From Zoogloea sp. 1C4 (GTDB lineage: Bacteria; Pseudomonadota; Gammaproteobacteria; Burkholderiales; Rhodocyclaceae), in NCBI RefSeq assembly GCF_009469605.1, contig NZ_SSXU01000003.1:186001-250000 (forward strand): a DNA stretch of 64,000 nt, given 5' to 3'. The translations under genes and the position numbers were made by a program. The notes under the pieces were generated by a model that ran no database searches, was not told the DNA's origin, and was given only the letters and a program-made list of their open reading frames with translations. Position 1 is the first letter of the stretch. Each line of letters opens with the position of its first letter. This document shows positions 9,842 through 18,877 of the stretch, in pieces.

Positions 9842-9867
9842 GATCAGCATACCGTCTGCAGATGTGA

Positions 9868-10782
9868 TTACTTCGCTTCTGCCGGCGCAGCCTTCGAGAG
9901 ACTCATCACGTAAGCGGCAAGCAGATGCACTTTGTCTTCACCCAAGAAGTCCTTGAATGCAGGCATCTGATTGGAACGACCATTAGTGACGGTCTCGATG
10001 ATCGTTGCTTCAGCAGAACCGTACAGCCAGGTCTTGTCGGTCAGGTTCGGTGCGCCAAGAGCAGGCGTACCCTTGGCGTCAGCACCGTGACAGGCGGCGC
10101 AGTTCTGAGCAAAAAGCTCCTTGCCCTGCTGAGCGCGCAGCGAGTCGTGGGCCAGACCAGACAGCGAACGGACGTAGTTGGCGACGTTCTTGACACCATC
10201 AGCACCGAGCGCCGGACCAAACGGGGGCATCATGCCCTGACGGCCGCCGAGGATCGTGGTGCGGATGGTTTCCGGCTCACCACCATACAGCCAGTCGCTG
10301 TCAGTGAGGTTCGGGAAGCCCTTGGCACCCTTGGCATCAGCACCGTGACACTGAGCGCAATAGGTCAGGAACAGACGCTGCCCCATCGCATTGGCTTCCT
10401 TGTCACCAGCAACCGCGTTCAGATCCATGCTGCGGAACTTCGCAAAGATCGGCCCGTACTTTTCGGCAGCAGCTTTTTGCTCATCAGCCCACTGCTTGCC
10501 GGAAGACCAGCCGAACTTGCCCTGATTGTTGCCAAAACCCGGGTACATGGCCAGATAGACGATCGCGAAAACGATCGTGATCCAGAACATGTACATCCAC
10601 CAACGCGGCAGCGGGTTGTTGTACTCCTGAAGGGTTTCATCCCAAATGTGGTCGTGCAGCCCCACGGGGCCGGACGTACGCTTGGTGGTGTTCGAAAGCA
10701 GCACGAACACACAGAACCCGATGCTCAGGAACACCAACACCATAACGTAGGCGTTCCAGAAACCGCTAACAAAGTCAGCCAT
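9868..10782 (-). CDS. ccoP: Cytochrome cbb3 oxidase subunit III (dihaem cytochrome c)
   Basis: CcoP passes electrons to CcoO in the high-affinity proton-pumping cbb3 oxidase of the inner membrane. The 304-residue product has N-terminal transmembrane segments (about residues 8-30 and 60-80) and two cytochrome c domains with the haem motifs CAQCH and CAACH. The axial methionines are likely those in MMPPFG and QMPAF. The ATG at 10782 has AAGGAAGGAAA upstream and overlaps the end of ccoQ by 8 bases, implying coupled translation. A terminator follows. Confidence 0.97.
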   Translation of the reverse strand: MADFVSGFWNAYVMVLVFLSIGFCVFVLLSNTTKRTSGPVGLHDHIWDETLQEYNNPLPRWWMYMFWITIVFAIVYLAMYPGFGNNQGKFGWSSGKQWADEQKAAAEKYGPIFAKFRSMDLNAVAGDKEANAMGQRLFLTYCAQCHGADAKGAKGFPNLTDSDWLYGGEPETIRTTILGGRQGMMPPFGPALGADGVKNVANYVRSLSGLAHDSLRAQQGKELFAQNCAACHGADAKGTPALGAPNLTDKTWLYGSAEATIIETVTNGRSNQMPAFKDFLGEDKVHLLAAYVMSLSKAAPAEAK

Positions 10783-10966
10783 TTTTATTTCCTTCCTTGG
10801 TTTGCCGTGCCCCTTCGGGAGCAGGCAAGTCGTCCTCGCTGAACGGCAGGAGTGCCGCCTCGTCAAACCCCTTGCGCGCACGACTGCTATATGCCCAAAG
10901 CGTGATCCCGATGAAGCAAACCAACGCCAGAACCGTTACAACTGCACGTGCGTCATTGATATCCAA
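10775..10966 (-). CDS. ccoQ: Cytochrome cbb3 oxidase subunit CcoQ
   Basis: A 63-residue single-helix subunit (helix about residues 8-26) that helps to stabilise the cbb3 complex. It begins with TTG at 10966, with AGGAG 8 bases upstream; no ATG or GTG fits. Its tail ends inside the start of ccoP. Sequence conservation of CcoQ is low, and the call rests mainly on size, topology and its place between ccoO and ccoP. Confidence 0.9.
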   Translation of the reverse strand: MDINDARAVVTVLALVCFIGITLWAYSSRARKGFDEAALLPFSEDDLPAPEGARQTKEGNKNG

Positions 10967-11005
10967 GGTCAGACTCCTGCGTTCTCAGAATGGTTACCTG
11001 GCGGT

Positions 11006-11725
11006 TCAGCTACCCGCCTTGCCGGACGCCTCAGCCGCACCTTGAGCCGGAGCAGCCGGCTCAGCAGCAGGTGCAGGCTCGGCCGCAGCAGCCGGCGCAG
11101 GCGCCGGTGCAGCCTTCCCAGCGCTCAGCGCGGTGCCGAGACCCTGAAGGTAAGCGATGACGGCCTCCAGTTCGGTCTTGCCTTCGAGGGCCTTGCGGGC
11201 ACCCTGGATGTCCTCGTCGCTGTAGGGCACACCCAGCTTGCGCAACGTCGCCATCTTGTCTTCGATGTCGTCGATCTTGGCCGGGCGGTCAAGCCACGGG
11301 AAAGCCGGCATGTTGGACTCGGGCACCACGTCGCGCGGGTTCAGCAGGTGGATACGATGCCACTGGTCCGAGTAACGGCCGCCGACCCGGTGCAGATCCG
11401 GGCCGGTACGCTTGGAGCCCCACTGGAACGGCCGGTCGTAAACATATTCGCCTGCGACGGAGTAGTGGCCATAACGCTCGGTCTCGGCGCGGAAGGGGCG
11501 GATCATCTGCGAATGGCAGTTGTAGCAGCCTTCACGAACGTAAATATCGCGCCCCACCAGGCGGACGGGGTCATAGGGCTTGAGCCCTTCGACCGGGGTG
11601 GTGGTCGAGTGCTGGAAGAACAGCGGAACGATCTCCACCAGGCCACCCACGCTCACGGTGAGCAGCGTGAGGACCATGAGCAGGCCGACCTTGCGTTCGA
11701 TGATGTCGTGATTCGATTGAGCCAT
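11006..11725 (-). CDS. ccoO: Cytochrome cbb3 oxidase subunit II (monohaem cytochrome c)
   Basis: CcoO is the membrane-anchored monohaem subunit that delivers electrons to CcoN. The 239-residue protein has an N-terminal helix (about residues 12-37), the haem motif CYNCH preceded by YVREG, and the conserved stretch [15 protein letters not shown]. The last 40 residues are almost only Ala, Pro, Glu and Gly, a low-complexity tail that is unusually long for this subunit. It lies 18 bp after ccoN. Confidence 0.97.
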   Translation of the reverse strand: MAQSNHDIIERKVGLLMVLTLLTVSVGGLVEIVPLFFQHSTTTPVEGLKPYDPVRLVGRDIYVREGCYNCHSQMIRPFRAETERYGHYSVAGEYVYDRPFQWGSKRTGPDLHRVGGRYSDQWHRIHLLNPRDVVPESNMPAFPWLDRPAKIDDIEDKMATLRKLGVPYSDEDIQGARKALEGKTELEAVIAYLQGLGTALSAGKAAPAPAPAAAAEPAPAAEPAAPAQGAAEASGKAGS

Positions 11726-11743
11726 GATTATTTTTCCTCCCGA

Positions 11744-13171
11744 TCAGGCGTGCGCGCCGGCAGGTGCCAGCACCGGAGCGTTGTAGGCCTTCTGACCGGC
11801 GATCGTCTTCACCATGTTGTAGAACATGATCAGCATGCCGGTCAGGAACAGCACGCCGCCCACGACACGGATGGTCCAGAACGGGTAGCTGGCCTTGACG
11901 GACTCGACGAAGGAGTAGGTCAGGGTGCCGTCCGGGTTGGTGGCACGCCACATCAGGCCCTGCATCACGCCGGAGATCCACATGGAAGCGATGTAGAGCA
12001 CGACACCGATGGTCGCGACCCAGAAGTGGGTGGTCACCAGCTTCATGGAGTACATCTCGGTCTTGCCGTACATGCGCGGGATCAGGTAGTACATGGAGCC
12101 GATGGACACCATCGCAACCCAGCCCAGCGCACCGGAGTGCACGTGGCCGACGGTCCAGTCAGTGTAGTGGGACAGGGCGTTGACCGTCTTGATGGACATC
12201 ATCGGACCTTCGAAGGTCGACATGCCGTAGAAGGACAGCGAGGTGATCAGGAACTTCAGGATCGGGTCGGTGCGCAGCTTATGCCAGGCGCCGGACAGGG
12301 TCATGATGCCGTTGATCATGCCGCCCCAGGACGGTGCAAGCAGGATCAGGGAGAAGACCATGCCCACGGACTGGGTCCAGTCGGGCAGCGCGGTGTAGTG
12401 GAGGTGGTGCGGGCCCGCCCACATGTAGGTGAAGATCAGCGCCCAGAAGTGCACCACCGACAGACGGTAGGAGTACACCGGACGACCCGCCTGCTTCGGC
12501 ACGAAGTAGTACATCATACCGAGGAAGCCGGCGGTCAGGAAGAAGCCCACGGCGTTGTGGCCGTACCACCACTGGACCATCGCATCCTGCACGCCCGCGT
12601 AGGCGGAGTAGGACTTCATGCTGGACAAAGAGATCGGCAGTGCTGCGCTATTAACCAGGTGCAGCAGGGCGACGGTGATGATGAAGGCGCCGTAGAACCA
12701 GTTCGCCACGTAGATGTGGGTGGTCTTGCGGATGCCGATGGTGCCGAAGAACACGATGGCGTAGGAGACCCACACCACGGTGATCAGGATGTCGATCGGC
12801 CACTCGAGCTCGGCATACTCCTTGGATGAGGTGTAACCGAGCGGCAGGGTAATCGCCGCAAGCAGGATGACCAGCTGCCAGCCCCAGAAGGTGAAGGCAG
12901 CAAGGCCCGGGGCGAACAGCGTGGTGTGGCAGGTGCGCTGGACGCAGTAGTACGACGTTGCAAAGAGAGCACAGCCACCGAACGCAAAGATCACCGCGTT
13001 GGTGTGGAGCGGGCGGAGCCGTCCGAAGTGCAGCCATTCGGCAACGTTCAATTCGGGCCACACGAGCTGTGCTGCGGCGATGACGCCGACCAGCATGCCC
13101 ACGATACCCCATACCACCGTCATGATGGCGAACTGCCGCACGACTTTATAGTTGTAAGTCTGCGATTGCAT
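11744..13171 (-). CDS. ccoN: Cytochrome cbb3 oxidase catalytic subunit I
   Basis: CcoN holds haem b and the haem b3-CuB site where oxygen is reduced. The 475-residue, 12-helix protein shows the haem-copper oxidase histidines in [26 protein letters not shown] and [10 protein letters not shown]. Upstream in-frame codons to 13426 are non-coding leader: the ATG at 13171 has GAGGTGA 7 bases upstream and gives a typical N-terminus ([11 protein letters not shown]). It heads the ccoNOQP operon. An FNR/ANR-type box lies 103 bp upstream. Confidence 0.97.
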   Translation of the reverse strand: MQSQTYNYKVVRQFAIMTVVWGIVGMLVGVIAAAQLVWPELNVAEWLHFGRLRPLHTNAVIFAFGGCALFATSYYCVQRTCHTTLFAPGLAAFTFWGWQLVILLAAITLPLGYTSSKEYAELEWPIDILITVVWVSYAIVFFGTIGIRKTTHIYVANWFYGAFIITVALLHLVNSAALPISLSSMKSYSAYAGVQDAMVQWWYGHNAVGFFLTAGFLGMMYYFVPKQAGRPVYSYRLSVVHFWALIFTYMWAGPHHLHYTALPDWTQSVGMVFSLILLAPSWGGMINGIMTLSGAWHKLRTDPILKFLITSLSFYGMSTFEGPMMSIKTVNALSHYTDWTVGHVHSGALGWVAMVSIGSMYYLIPRMYGKTEMYSMKLVTTHFWVATIGVVLYIASMWISGVMQGLMWRATNPDGTLTYSFVESVKASYPFWTIRVVGGVLFLTGMLIMFYNMVKTIAGQKAYNAPVLAPAGAHA

Positions 13172-13273
13172 GTGAGTCACCTCAAGAAAAGAAAACAAAA
13201 CCCCCCATCCCCACCGGAAAGACGGAGCACCGGCAGGCTTCGCGGAAGGATACCCCGCGATTAGGGCGACATT

Positions 13274-13287
13274 TTGACACAGATCAA
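13274..13287 (-). promoter_or_regulatory. FNR/ANR-type box upstream of ccoN
   Basis: TTGAC-ACAG-ATCAA matches the FNR/ANR consensus TTGAT-N4-ATCAA at nine of ten positions. It lies in the divergent region between ccoN and the Tim44-like gene, about 103 bp before the ccoN start. Oxygen-dependent induction of cbb3 oxidase through such a box is well established in proteobacteria. Confidence 0.75.
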
Positions 13288-13531
13288 CTTCATTGCAGCG
13301 CGGCACGGCGAATCTCTTTGTGGCGTGAGGCTTTCCGCCTGATTTCAGCGCTCTGAAAAATGGTGTTTCGGGGAAAATCTGGATGCACGTCATTGACGGA
13401 TCCCGATGCGCCGTGCTGCCACCCATAACCGACCATCAGTTTTTTACGAACAATATTTGCTGACAATGTTGATTTTATTTATCCAGCGATCGCGCTAAGC
13501 TTCAACGGAGTCACCCACAACAGGAGCTTCC

Positions 13532-14440
13532 ATGAAATCCCTCGCCCTTCTGACTGCCACGCTGGCCCTCGGTCTCACCCTGATCTCCGGCGATGCAGAC
13601 GCAGCCAAACGTTTTGGCGGCGGAAAATCTTCTGGTATGCAGCGCCAGGAAATGAACCAACCCCACGCGACCAACGCGACGCCCGCCACGCCGGCCCAGG
13701 CCCCGGGCGCAGCTGCTGCCCCGGCCCGCACCCAGCAGGCTGGCGCACCTGCCGCCCCCCAGGCCCAGCCCAAGCGCTCCTGGATGGGCCCGCTAGCCGG
13801 GCTCGCCGCAGGCATCGGTCTCGCGGCCCTTGCCTCGCACTTCGGCTTTGGTGAAGAACTCGCGTCCATGATGACGATGGCCCTGATCGCGTTTGCGGTC
13901 ATCGCGCTCATCGGGTTCTTCATGCGCAAGCGTGCCCAGCCTCAGCAGCCGGCACTGGCAGGTGCAGGCGGGATGCAATACACCGGCCACAACGCCGAGC
14001 AGCCTGCGATTCAGCCGGCGCCTGTTGCCGGTGGTAGCGCCGCGGCGGCTGCCGTTGCCAGCACCCTGCCGGCCGACTTCGACGCCGAAGGCTTCGCCCG
14101 CAACGCCAAGGTCAACTTCATCCGGCTGCAGGCTGCCAACGATTCACGCAATCTCGAGGACATCCGCGAGTACACCACGCCGGAACTGTTCGCCGAGATC
14201 AAGATGAACTGGATGGAGCAAGGCAGTGCGCCGCAGAAGACCGATGTGGTCTCGCTGAACGCCGAGGTGATCGACGTCACCGAGGAAGCCGGCCGCTACA
14301 TCGTCAGCGTGCGCTTCACTGGCCTGCTGCGCGAAGAAGCGAACGCAGCGCCGGAACCCATCGACGAGATCTGGCACCTCACCAAGCCCCTTACCGGCGA
14401 CGCTGGCTGGGTTGTTGCCGGCATCCAGCAAGCCCACTAA
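13532..14440 (+). CDS. Tim44-like domain protein, secreted or membrane-anchored
   Basis: The 302-residue protein has a signal peptide (MKSLALLTATLALGLTL..GDADA), a Pro/Ala-rich linker, one or two transmembrane segments (about 85-130, with GLAAGIGLAAL and MTMALIAFAVIALIGFF), and a C-terminal Tim44-like domain (about 185-300) containing FARNAKVNFIRLQAAND and DEIWHLTKP. The Tim44-like fold is related to the mitochondrial import motor protein, but the bacterial role is unknown. The ATG at 13532 follows CAGGAGCTTCC. It is transcribed away from ccoN. Confidence 0.85.
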   Translation: MKSLALLTATLALGLTLISGDADAAKRFGGGKSSGMQRQEMNQPHATNATPATPAQAPGAAAAPARTQQAGAPAAPQAQPKRSWMGPLAGLAAGIGLAALASHFGFGEELASMMTMALIAFAVIALIGFFMRKRAQPQQPALAGAGGMQYTGHNAEQPAIQPAPVAGGSAAAAAVASTLPADFDAEGFARNAKVNFIRLQAANDSRNLEDIREYTTPELFAEIKMNWMEQGSAPQKTDVVSLNAEVIDVTEEAGRYIVSVRFTGLLREEANAAPEPIDEIWHLTKPLTGDAGWVVAGIQQAH

Positions 14441-14608
14441 GAGCCACGCCCCCGCCGACGTCAAAAGCGCCGCGCGGGGGCGCATCCGGCCTCGTTAAAG
14501 CTCGCTACAAATTCAGAAGTTGCGGCGCGGCCCTGGTGGATCGCCGTACGCACCGCCCTCTCCCAAGAGCCCGCCCCACCTGACCGACCTCCCGACGCGG
14601 GGCCCTCT

Positions 14609-14624
14609 TACATATATATATGTA
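14609..14624. repeat. AT-rich 16-bp perfect palindrome
   Basis: TACATATATATATGTA stands out in GC-rich sequence between the 3' ends of the convergent Tim44-like and NhaR-like genes. It may mark a protein-binding site or be chance; no T-run supports a terminator role. Confidence 0.4.
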
Positions 14625-14643
14625 GAGAGACGATCGCCCCGCC

Positions 14644-15561
14644 CTACTCCGGATCCATGATCCCGGTTTCCAGCGATTCAAAACCCGTCTTCGCAGCCTC
14701 CGAGATGGCCAGCACGCAGGGATGCGTGAGGCGTCGCTCGACCGAAATCGCGTAGTACTCCACCCTAACCTCTGACGCCCGGCCTAGCAGCACAAGATCG
14801 CCGTCGGCAAGCGTCTCCTGTTCGATCGCCGTTGGCACCGCGAACGCGCCCACCCCGGCGCGCCCGAAGGCTGTCATCAACGCGGTGTCGTCAAATTCGC
14901 CAACGATGCGCGGACGAAGGCGCTTGCGATCGAGCCATTCGAGCAGCTTCCGCCGGATGGCCGAATCGTCGCCGGGCAGCAGGGCCGGCAGATCAGCGAT
15001 GCATTCGGGAAAGGTCCACGACGCATCGCCCACCAGCGCGCGCGCAGCAAAAAAGCTCAGGCCGGAATCGCCAAGCCGGTGGTTGTAGGCCCGCACATCG
15101 ACGGAAGGCGGGATCGGCGAGTCGGCGATCACCAGATCCAGGCGGTGAATGGCGAGCTCCGCCAGCAGGCGGTCGAGACGCCACTCGCGGCAGATGATGC
15201 GCACCGGATCAGCGGGATTCACCGCCGGGCGCAACAGCCGGTACGCCAGTGACTTGGGCACCGCGTCGGACACCCCGACACGGAACTCCGCCGGCCGACC
15301 CTTGGGGTAGTGGCGCAGTGCCTGCTCGAGCTCTGCGCCCAAAGTGAATATCTCGTCGGCGTACTCCATCGCCAGCCGCCCGGCCGGGGTGAGTTCCAGC
15401 GAGCGGCCATCGCGGGAGAACAGCTGGGTGTCGAGGCTTTCCTCCAGCAGCCGGATCTGCCCGCTGATGGTCTGCGGGGTGATGTGCAGGGCCTCGCCCG
15501 CCTTGACGACGCCGCCACTGCGGGCGGTCTTCCAGAAGTAGAACAAGTGTTTCAGATTCAT
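14644..15561 (-). CDS. NhaR-like LysR-family transcriptional regulator
   Basis: A 305-residue LysR regulator. The N-terminal winged helix (MNLKHLFYFWKTARSGG .. ITPQTISGQIRLLEE) closely resembles NhaR, the sodium/pH-responsive activator of nhaA, including the FYFW and TPQTI phrases. The remainder is an effector-binding domain. The ATG at 15561 has GGAG upstream; an earlier start at 15606 has no support. No nhaA lies nearby, so the target is unknown. It diverges from the HPF-like gene, and a palindrome that may be its operator lies between them. Confidence 0.88.
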   Translation of the reverse strand: MNLKHLFYFWKTARSGGVVKAGEALHITPQTISGQIRLLEESLDTQLFSRDGRSLELTPAGRLAMEYADEIFTLGAELEQALRHYPKGRPAEFRVGVSDAVPKSLAYRLLRPAVNPADPVRIICREWRLDRLLAELAIHRLDLVIADSPIPPSVDVRAYNHRLGDSGLSFFAARALVGDASWTFPECIADLPALLPGDDSAIRRKLLEWLDRKRLRPRIVGEFDDTALMTAFGRAGVGAFAVPTAIEQETLADGDLVLLGRASEVRVEYYAISVERRLTHPCVLAISEAAKTGFESLETGIMDPE

Positions 15562-15585
15562 GCCGGGCTCCGTGCTGGCGCAAAC

Positions 15586-15604
15586 GATTCGGGATTCTCG
15601 AATC
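15586..15604. promoter_or_regulatory. Candidate LysR-type operator
   Basis: GATTCG and CGAATC form an inverted repeat with a 7-base spacer and contain the T-N11-A core typical of LysR binding sites. It lies 25 bp upstream of the NhaR-like start and 82 bp upstream of the HPF-like start, so it could serve autoregulation or divergent control. Confidence 0.45.
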
Positions 15605-15685
15605 ATTCCTTCTCATATTGCGACTTTATTTTACGCCTTGACGAACCTAGAGTTAAATCCTGATCCAGATCACCGGAGCCATCCC

Positions 15686-16009
15686 ATGGAAATCCATATC
15701 AAGACTATCGGCCTGCCCGGCGCCAAGAAGCTCCGGAGCATCGCCACCGCGCGCATCGGCGCGGCCCTCGGCCGCGTCGGCCATGCCGTCCAGTCCGTCA
15801 CCATCCGCCTGAGCGGCATGCACAAGCCACTGGGCGTCGCCGACAAGCTGTGCCGGGTCGTCATCCAGATGAAAGGACGCTTCGTCGTGTTCGAAGAACT
15901 GGGTCCGGACGCGGGGCGTGTCATCGAGCGGGCTGCGGCCCGAGTCCAGTCGGCCATCGCCAGCCAGGCAGGCGCCCACGAAGCAGGCCGTACCGCACTG
16001 CCCGCCTGA
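15686..16009 (+). CDS. HPF/RaiA-like ribosome-associated protein
   Basis: A 107-residue protein of the HPF/RaiA (S30AE) fold, beginning MEIHIKTIGLPGAKKLRS. Family members bind the ribosome and promote hibernation or modulate translation, but short divergent members like this one are poorly characterised. It is not linked to rpoN, where the canonical hpf gene normally sits, so it is probably a paralogue. CGGAG lies before the ATG at 15686. Confidence 0.7.
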   Translation: MEIHIKTIGLPGAKKLRSIATARIGAALGRVGHAVQSVTIRLSGMHKPLGVADKLCRVVIQMKGRFVVFEELGPDAGRVIERAAARVQSAIASQAGAHEAGRTALPA

Positions 16010-16084
16010 CGCCAGACGCCGGCATTTCCGGATAAAATCGCGGGCCGAACGCCATCTGCGGGACACGACGCCCGCCATGCCTCC

Positions 16085-17689
16085 ATGCTCAGAATCTCCG
16101 AACTCCGGCTCCCCCTCGATCATGCGGCCGAGGCCCTGCCCGCCGCCATCGTCCAGCGCCTTGGCATCAAGCCCGCCGACCTCCTCGACTTCAAGGTGTT
16201 CAAGCGCAGCTACGATGCGCGCAAGAACCAGTCGCTGTCCTTCATCTACATCATCGACGCCGAAGTGCAGAACGAAGCGGCGCTGCTGAAGAAGTTCGCT
16301 GGCGACCTCCATGTCAAGCCGTCGCCCGACACCGAGTACCACTTCGTCGGCCATGCCCCGGCCAACTTTACCAACCGCCCGGTGGTGATCGGGTTTGGCC
16401 CGTGCGGGATCTTCGCCGCGCTGGTGCTGGCCCAGATGGGTTTCCGGCCGATCGTGCTGGAGCGCGGCAAGGCCGTGCGTGAGCGCACCCAGGACACCTG
16501 GGGCCTGTGGCGCAAGAACAACCTCAACCCCGAATCCAACGTGCAGTTTGGTGAGGGCGGCGCTGGCACCTTCTCGGACGGAAAGCTCTACAGCCAGATC
16601 AAGGACCCGCGCCACCTGGGCCGCAAGGTGCTCACCGAATTCGTGAAGGCCGGCGCGCCCCCCGAGATCCTCTACGTGGCGAAGCCCCACATCGGCACAT
16701 TCCGGCTGGTGGGCATGGTCGAGACCATGCGTGCCGAGATCATCGCCCTGGGCGGCGAGATCCGCTTCCAGCAGCGCGTGACCGACATCGTCATCGAAGA
16801 CGGTCAGGTGCGAGGCGTGAAGACAGCCGCCGGCGACGAGATCCTGGCCGACCACGTGGTGCTGGCCCTCGGCCACTCGGCGCGGGACACCTTCGAGATG
16901 CTCCACGACAAGGGCGTGTTCATGGAAGCCAAGCCCTTCTCGGTGGGCTTCCGGATCGAGCACCCCCAGTCGCTCATCGACAAGGCCCGCCTCGGCCCCC
17001 ACGCCGGCCATCCGCTGCTCGGCGCAGCCGACTACAAACTGGTGCACCACGCCTCCAACGGCCGGGCGGTGTACAGCTTCTGCATGTGCCCGGGCGGCAC
17101 GGTGGTGGCCGCCACGTCGGAGCCCAACCGGGTCGTCACCAACGGGATGAGCCAGTATTCCCGCAACGAGCGCAACGCCAACGCGGGCATCGTCGTCGGG
17201 ATCACGCCCGAGGATTACCCGGGCGGCCCGCTGGCCGGCATCGAATTCCAGCGCAAGCTGGAGAGCCGCGCCTTCGAACTGGGCGGCGGCACCTACGAGG
17301 CGCCGGCCCAGCTTGTCGGCGATTTCCTGCAGGGCAAGCCATCCACCAAGCTGGGCAGCGTCGAGCCCTCGTACAAGCCGGGCGTGCATCTTGGCGACCT
17401 CGCCAGCGCCCTGCCCGACTACGCGATCCAGGCGATCCGCGAGGCCATCCCGGCCTTCGACCGCCAGATCCGCGGCTTCGACCTCTACGACGCGGTGCTC
17501 ACCGGCGTCGAGACGCGCACCTCGTCGCCGCTGCGCATCACCCGCGGCGAAAACCTGCAGAGCCTGAACGTGAAAGGTCTTTACCCGGCCGGCGAAGGCG
17601 CGGGCTACGCGGGGGGGATTCTGTCGGCGGGGGTGGACGGCATACGGGTTGCCGAAGCCGTGGCCGAGGATCTGCTCAAGCCGGCCTGA
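16085..17689 (+). CDS. FAD-dependent oxidoreductase (COG2509-like)
   Basis: The 534-residue flavoprotein has an N-terminal alpha/beta domain of about 90 residues with the phrase FKVFKRSYDARK, then an FAD-binding dinucleotide fold starting VIGFGPCGIFAAL near residue 101. Further family features are FGEGGAGTFSDGKLY and the C-terminal flavin motif YPAGEGAGYAGGI. Homologues are widespread and conserved as uncharacterised FAD dehydrogenases. The substrate is unknown. It ends 15 bp before the convergent gene at 17705. Confidence 0.85.
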   Translation: MLRISELRLPLDHAAEALPAAIVQRLGIKPADLLDFKVFKRSYDARKNQSLSFIYIIDAEVQNEAALLKKFAGDLHVKPSPDTEYHFVGHAPANFTNRPVVIGFGPCGIFAALVLAQMGFRPIVLERGKAVRERTQDTWGLWRKNNLNPESNVQFGEGGAGTFSDGKLYSQIKDPRHLGRKVLTEFVKAGAPPEILYVAKPHIGTFRLVGMVETMRAEIIALGGEIRFQQRVTDIVIEDGQVRGVKTAAGDEILADHVVLALGHSARDTFEMLHDKGVFMEAKPFSVGFRIEHPQSLIDKARLGPHAGHPLLGAADYKLVHHASNGRAVYSFCMCPGGTVVAATSEPNRVVTNGMSQYSRNERNANAGIVVGITPEDYPGGPLAGIEFQRKLESRAFELGGGTYEAPAQLVGDFLQGKPSTKLGSVEPSYKPGVHLGDLASALPDYAIQAIREAIPAFDRQIRGFDLYDAVLTGVETRTSSPLRITRGENLQSLNVKGLYPAGEGAGYAGGILSAGVDGIRVAEAVAEDLLKPA

Positions 17690-17704
17690 GCGGCCAGCCG
17701 CGGA

Positions 17705-18691
17705 TCAGCGGTTGACGAAACTACGGAAGGTGTTCGGGCGACCGAGCACCAGCCGGCCGAATTCGTCGAGCATCGCCGGGCCGATGGATTCGGGCAGCAG
17801 GGCACAGGTGGCAAAACCGAGGCGCTCGAGGTTGCGCGACTCCATGACCACCTGCTGACGCTCGAAATCGGCCCGCCACACCACCCGCACCGTGATCTCG
17901 TCCGGGATGCGGAAGCTGGCGTACTCGAGTTCGCGCTGACTATTGCGGCGCTCGGTGCATTCAAAACGCAGCCCCAGATCGAAGAGCACCTGCCGGAGCC
18001 GCTCGATGCCGCTGCCGGAGCGATCCAGCGTCCGCTCGCCGGGGCCTTTCAGGGTGAAGCCCAGGGTGACCCGCTCGATGCGGCCGCCATCGCTTTCGGA
18101 CTGGGTGCGGAAATCGGCGAAGCCTTCGAGCCAGGTGAGATCGCGGAAGGCGTCGTCGGCACCCAGGAAGTAATAGTCGCGCCCGATGCGGGGCTTGAGG
18201 TAATTCAGCTGCGTTGTCAGATCGTGGAAGTAGTCGAACATCGAGCGCAGACGGCGATCCAGGCTGTCCCGCGCGGCGTCGACGCGACGAGTCAGGTCAT
18301 CGGCCCGGCGCTGGCTGATGACCACTTCATCCTTGATCTGTTCGAGAAGCCCGCCGCCCAGGGGGCGATGCGCCGGGGGCGGCGCCTCGACGGGTGCAGC
18401 CGGCAACGGCTGGCTGCAGGACGACGCCTCGACGGAAACCCGCGGCGCAGGCGTGGATTCGGCCTCGAAACACACCTGCGGCAGCGCCTCCGGAAACTGG
18501 GTGGTGGACACCCGCAACCCGTTGGCCCTGGCGTCGATTTCCTGCACCCGCTGGCGTGCCGCTTCTATGTCGAACGAAGCGATATCGGCCAGCAGCGCCT
18601 CAGCCTCGGCGTCCAGCTGATCGGCATTGCCATGAACCACGCGGAGATTCGATTGCTTTCGGCGCACAGGCGACGATCCGACATGTAACAA
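17705..18691 (-). CDS. Hypothetical protein with central coiled coil
   Basis: I do not recognise the family. The 328-residue product is soluble. It has an acidic N-terminal helix (about 22-55), a Pro/Ala-rich linker (85-110), a predicted coiled coil (about 112-165, rich in Arg, Asp and Leu) and a globular C-terminal domain with FEGFADFRTQ-like and VVWRADFERQQVVMESRNLERLGFATCAL segments. The longest frame starts with TTG at 18691, and two in-frame GTG codons lie further in, so the N-terminus is uncertain. No operon partner suggests a role. Confidence 0.65.
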   Translation of the reverse strand: MLHVGSSPVRRKQSNLRVVHGNADQLDAEAEALLADIASFDIEAARQRVQEIDARANGLRVSTTQFPEALPQVCFEAESTPAPRVSVEASSCSQPLPAAPVEAPPPAHRPLGGGLLEQIKDEVVISQRRADDLTRRVDAARDSLDRRLRSMFDYFHDLTTQLNYLKPRIGRDYYFLGADDAFRDLTWLEGFADFRTQSESDGGRIERVTLGFTLKGPGERTLDRSGSGIERLRQVLFDLGLRFECTERRNSQRELEYASFRIPDEITVRVVWRADFERQQVVMESRNLERLGFATCALLPESIGPAMLDEFGRLVLGRPNTFRSFVNR

Positions 18692-18877
18692 AGGATGACA
18701 TTATCCTTCGCCACCTTCCCGGCCGGCAAGTACCCCGATCAACAACTCGCAAAATATGACGCAAGCCCGGTGACAACCGCTGGCTGACGCCCGATTCCTC
18801 CACCGCAACCACCACATCGCGACCAGGCCGGCAAGCCGCATGGCGACTCGCCGGCCGTCACGTTCAGGCCTTCATCA

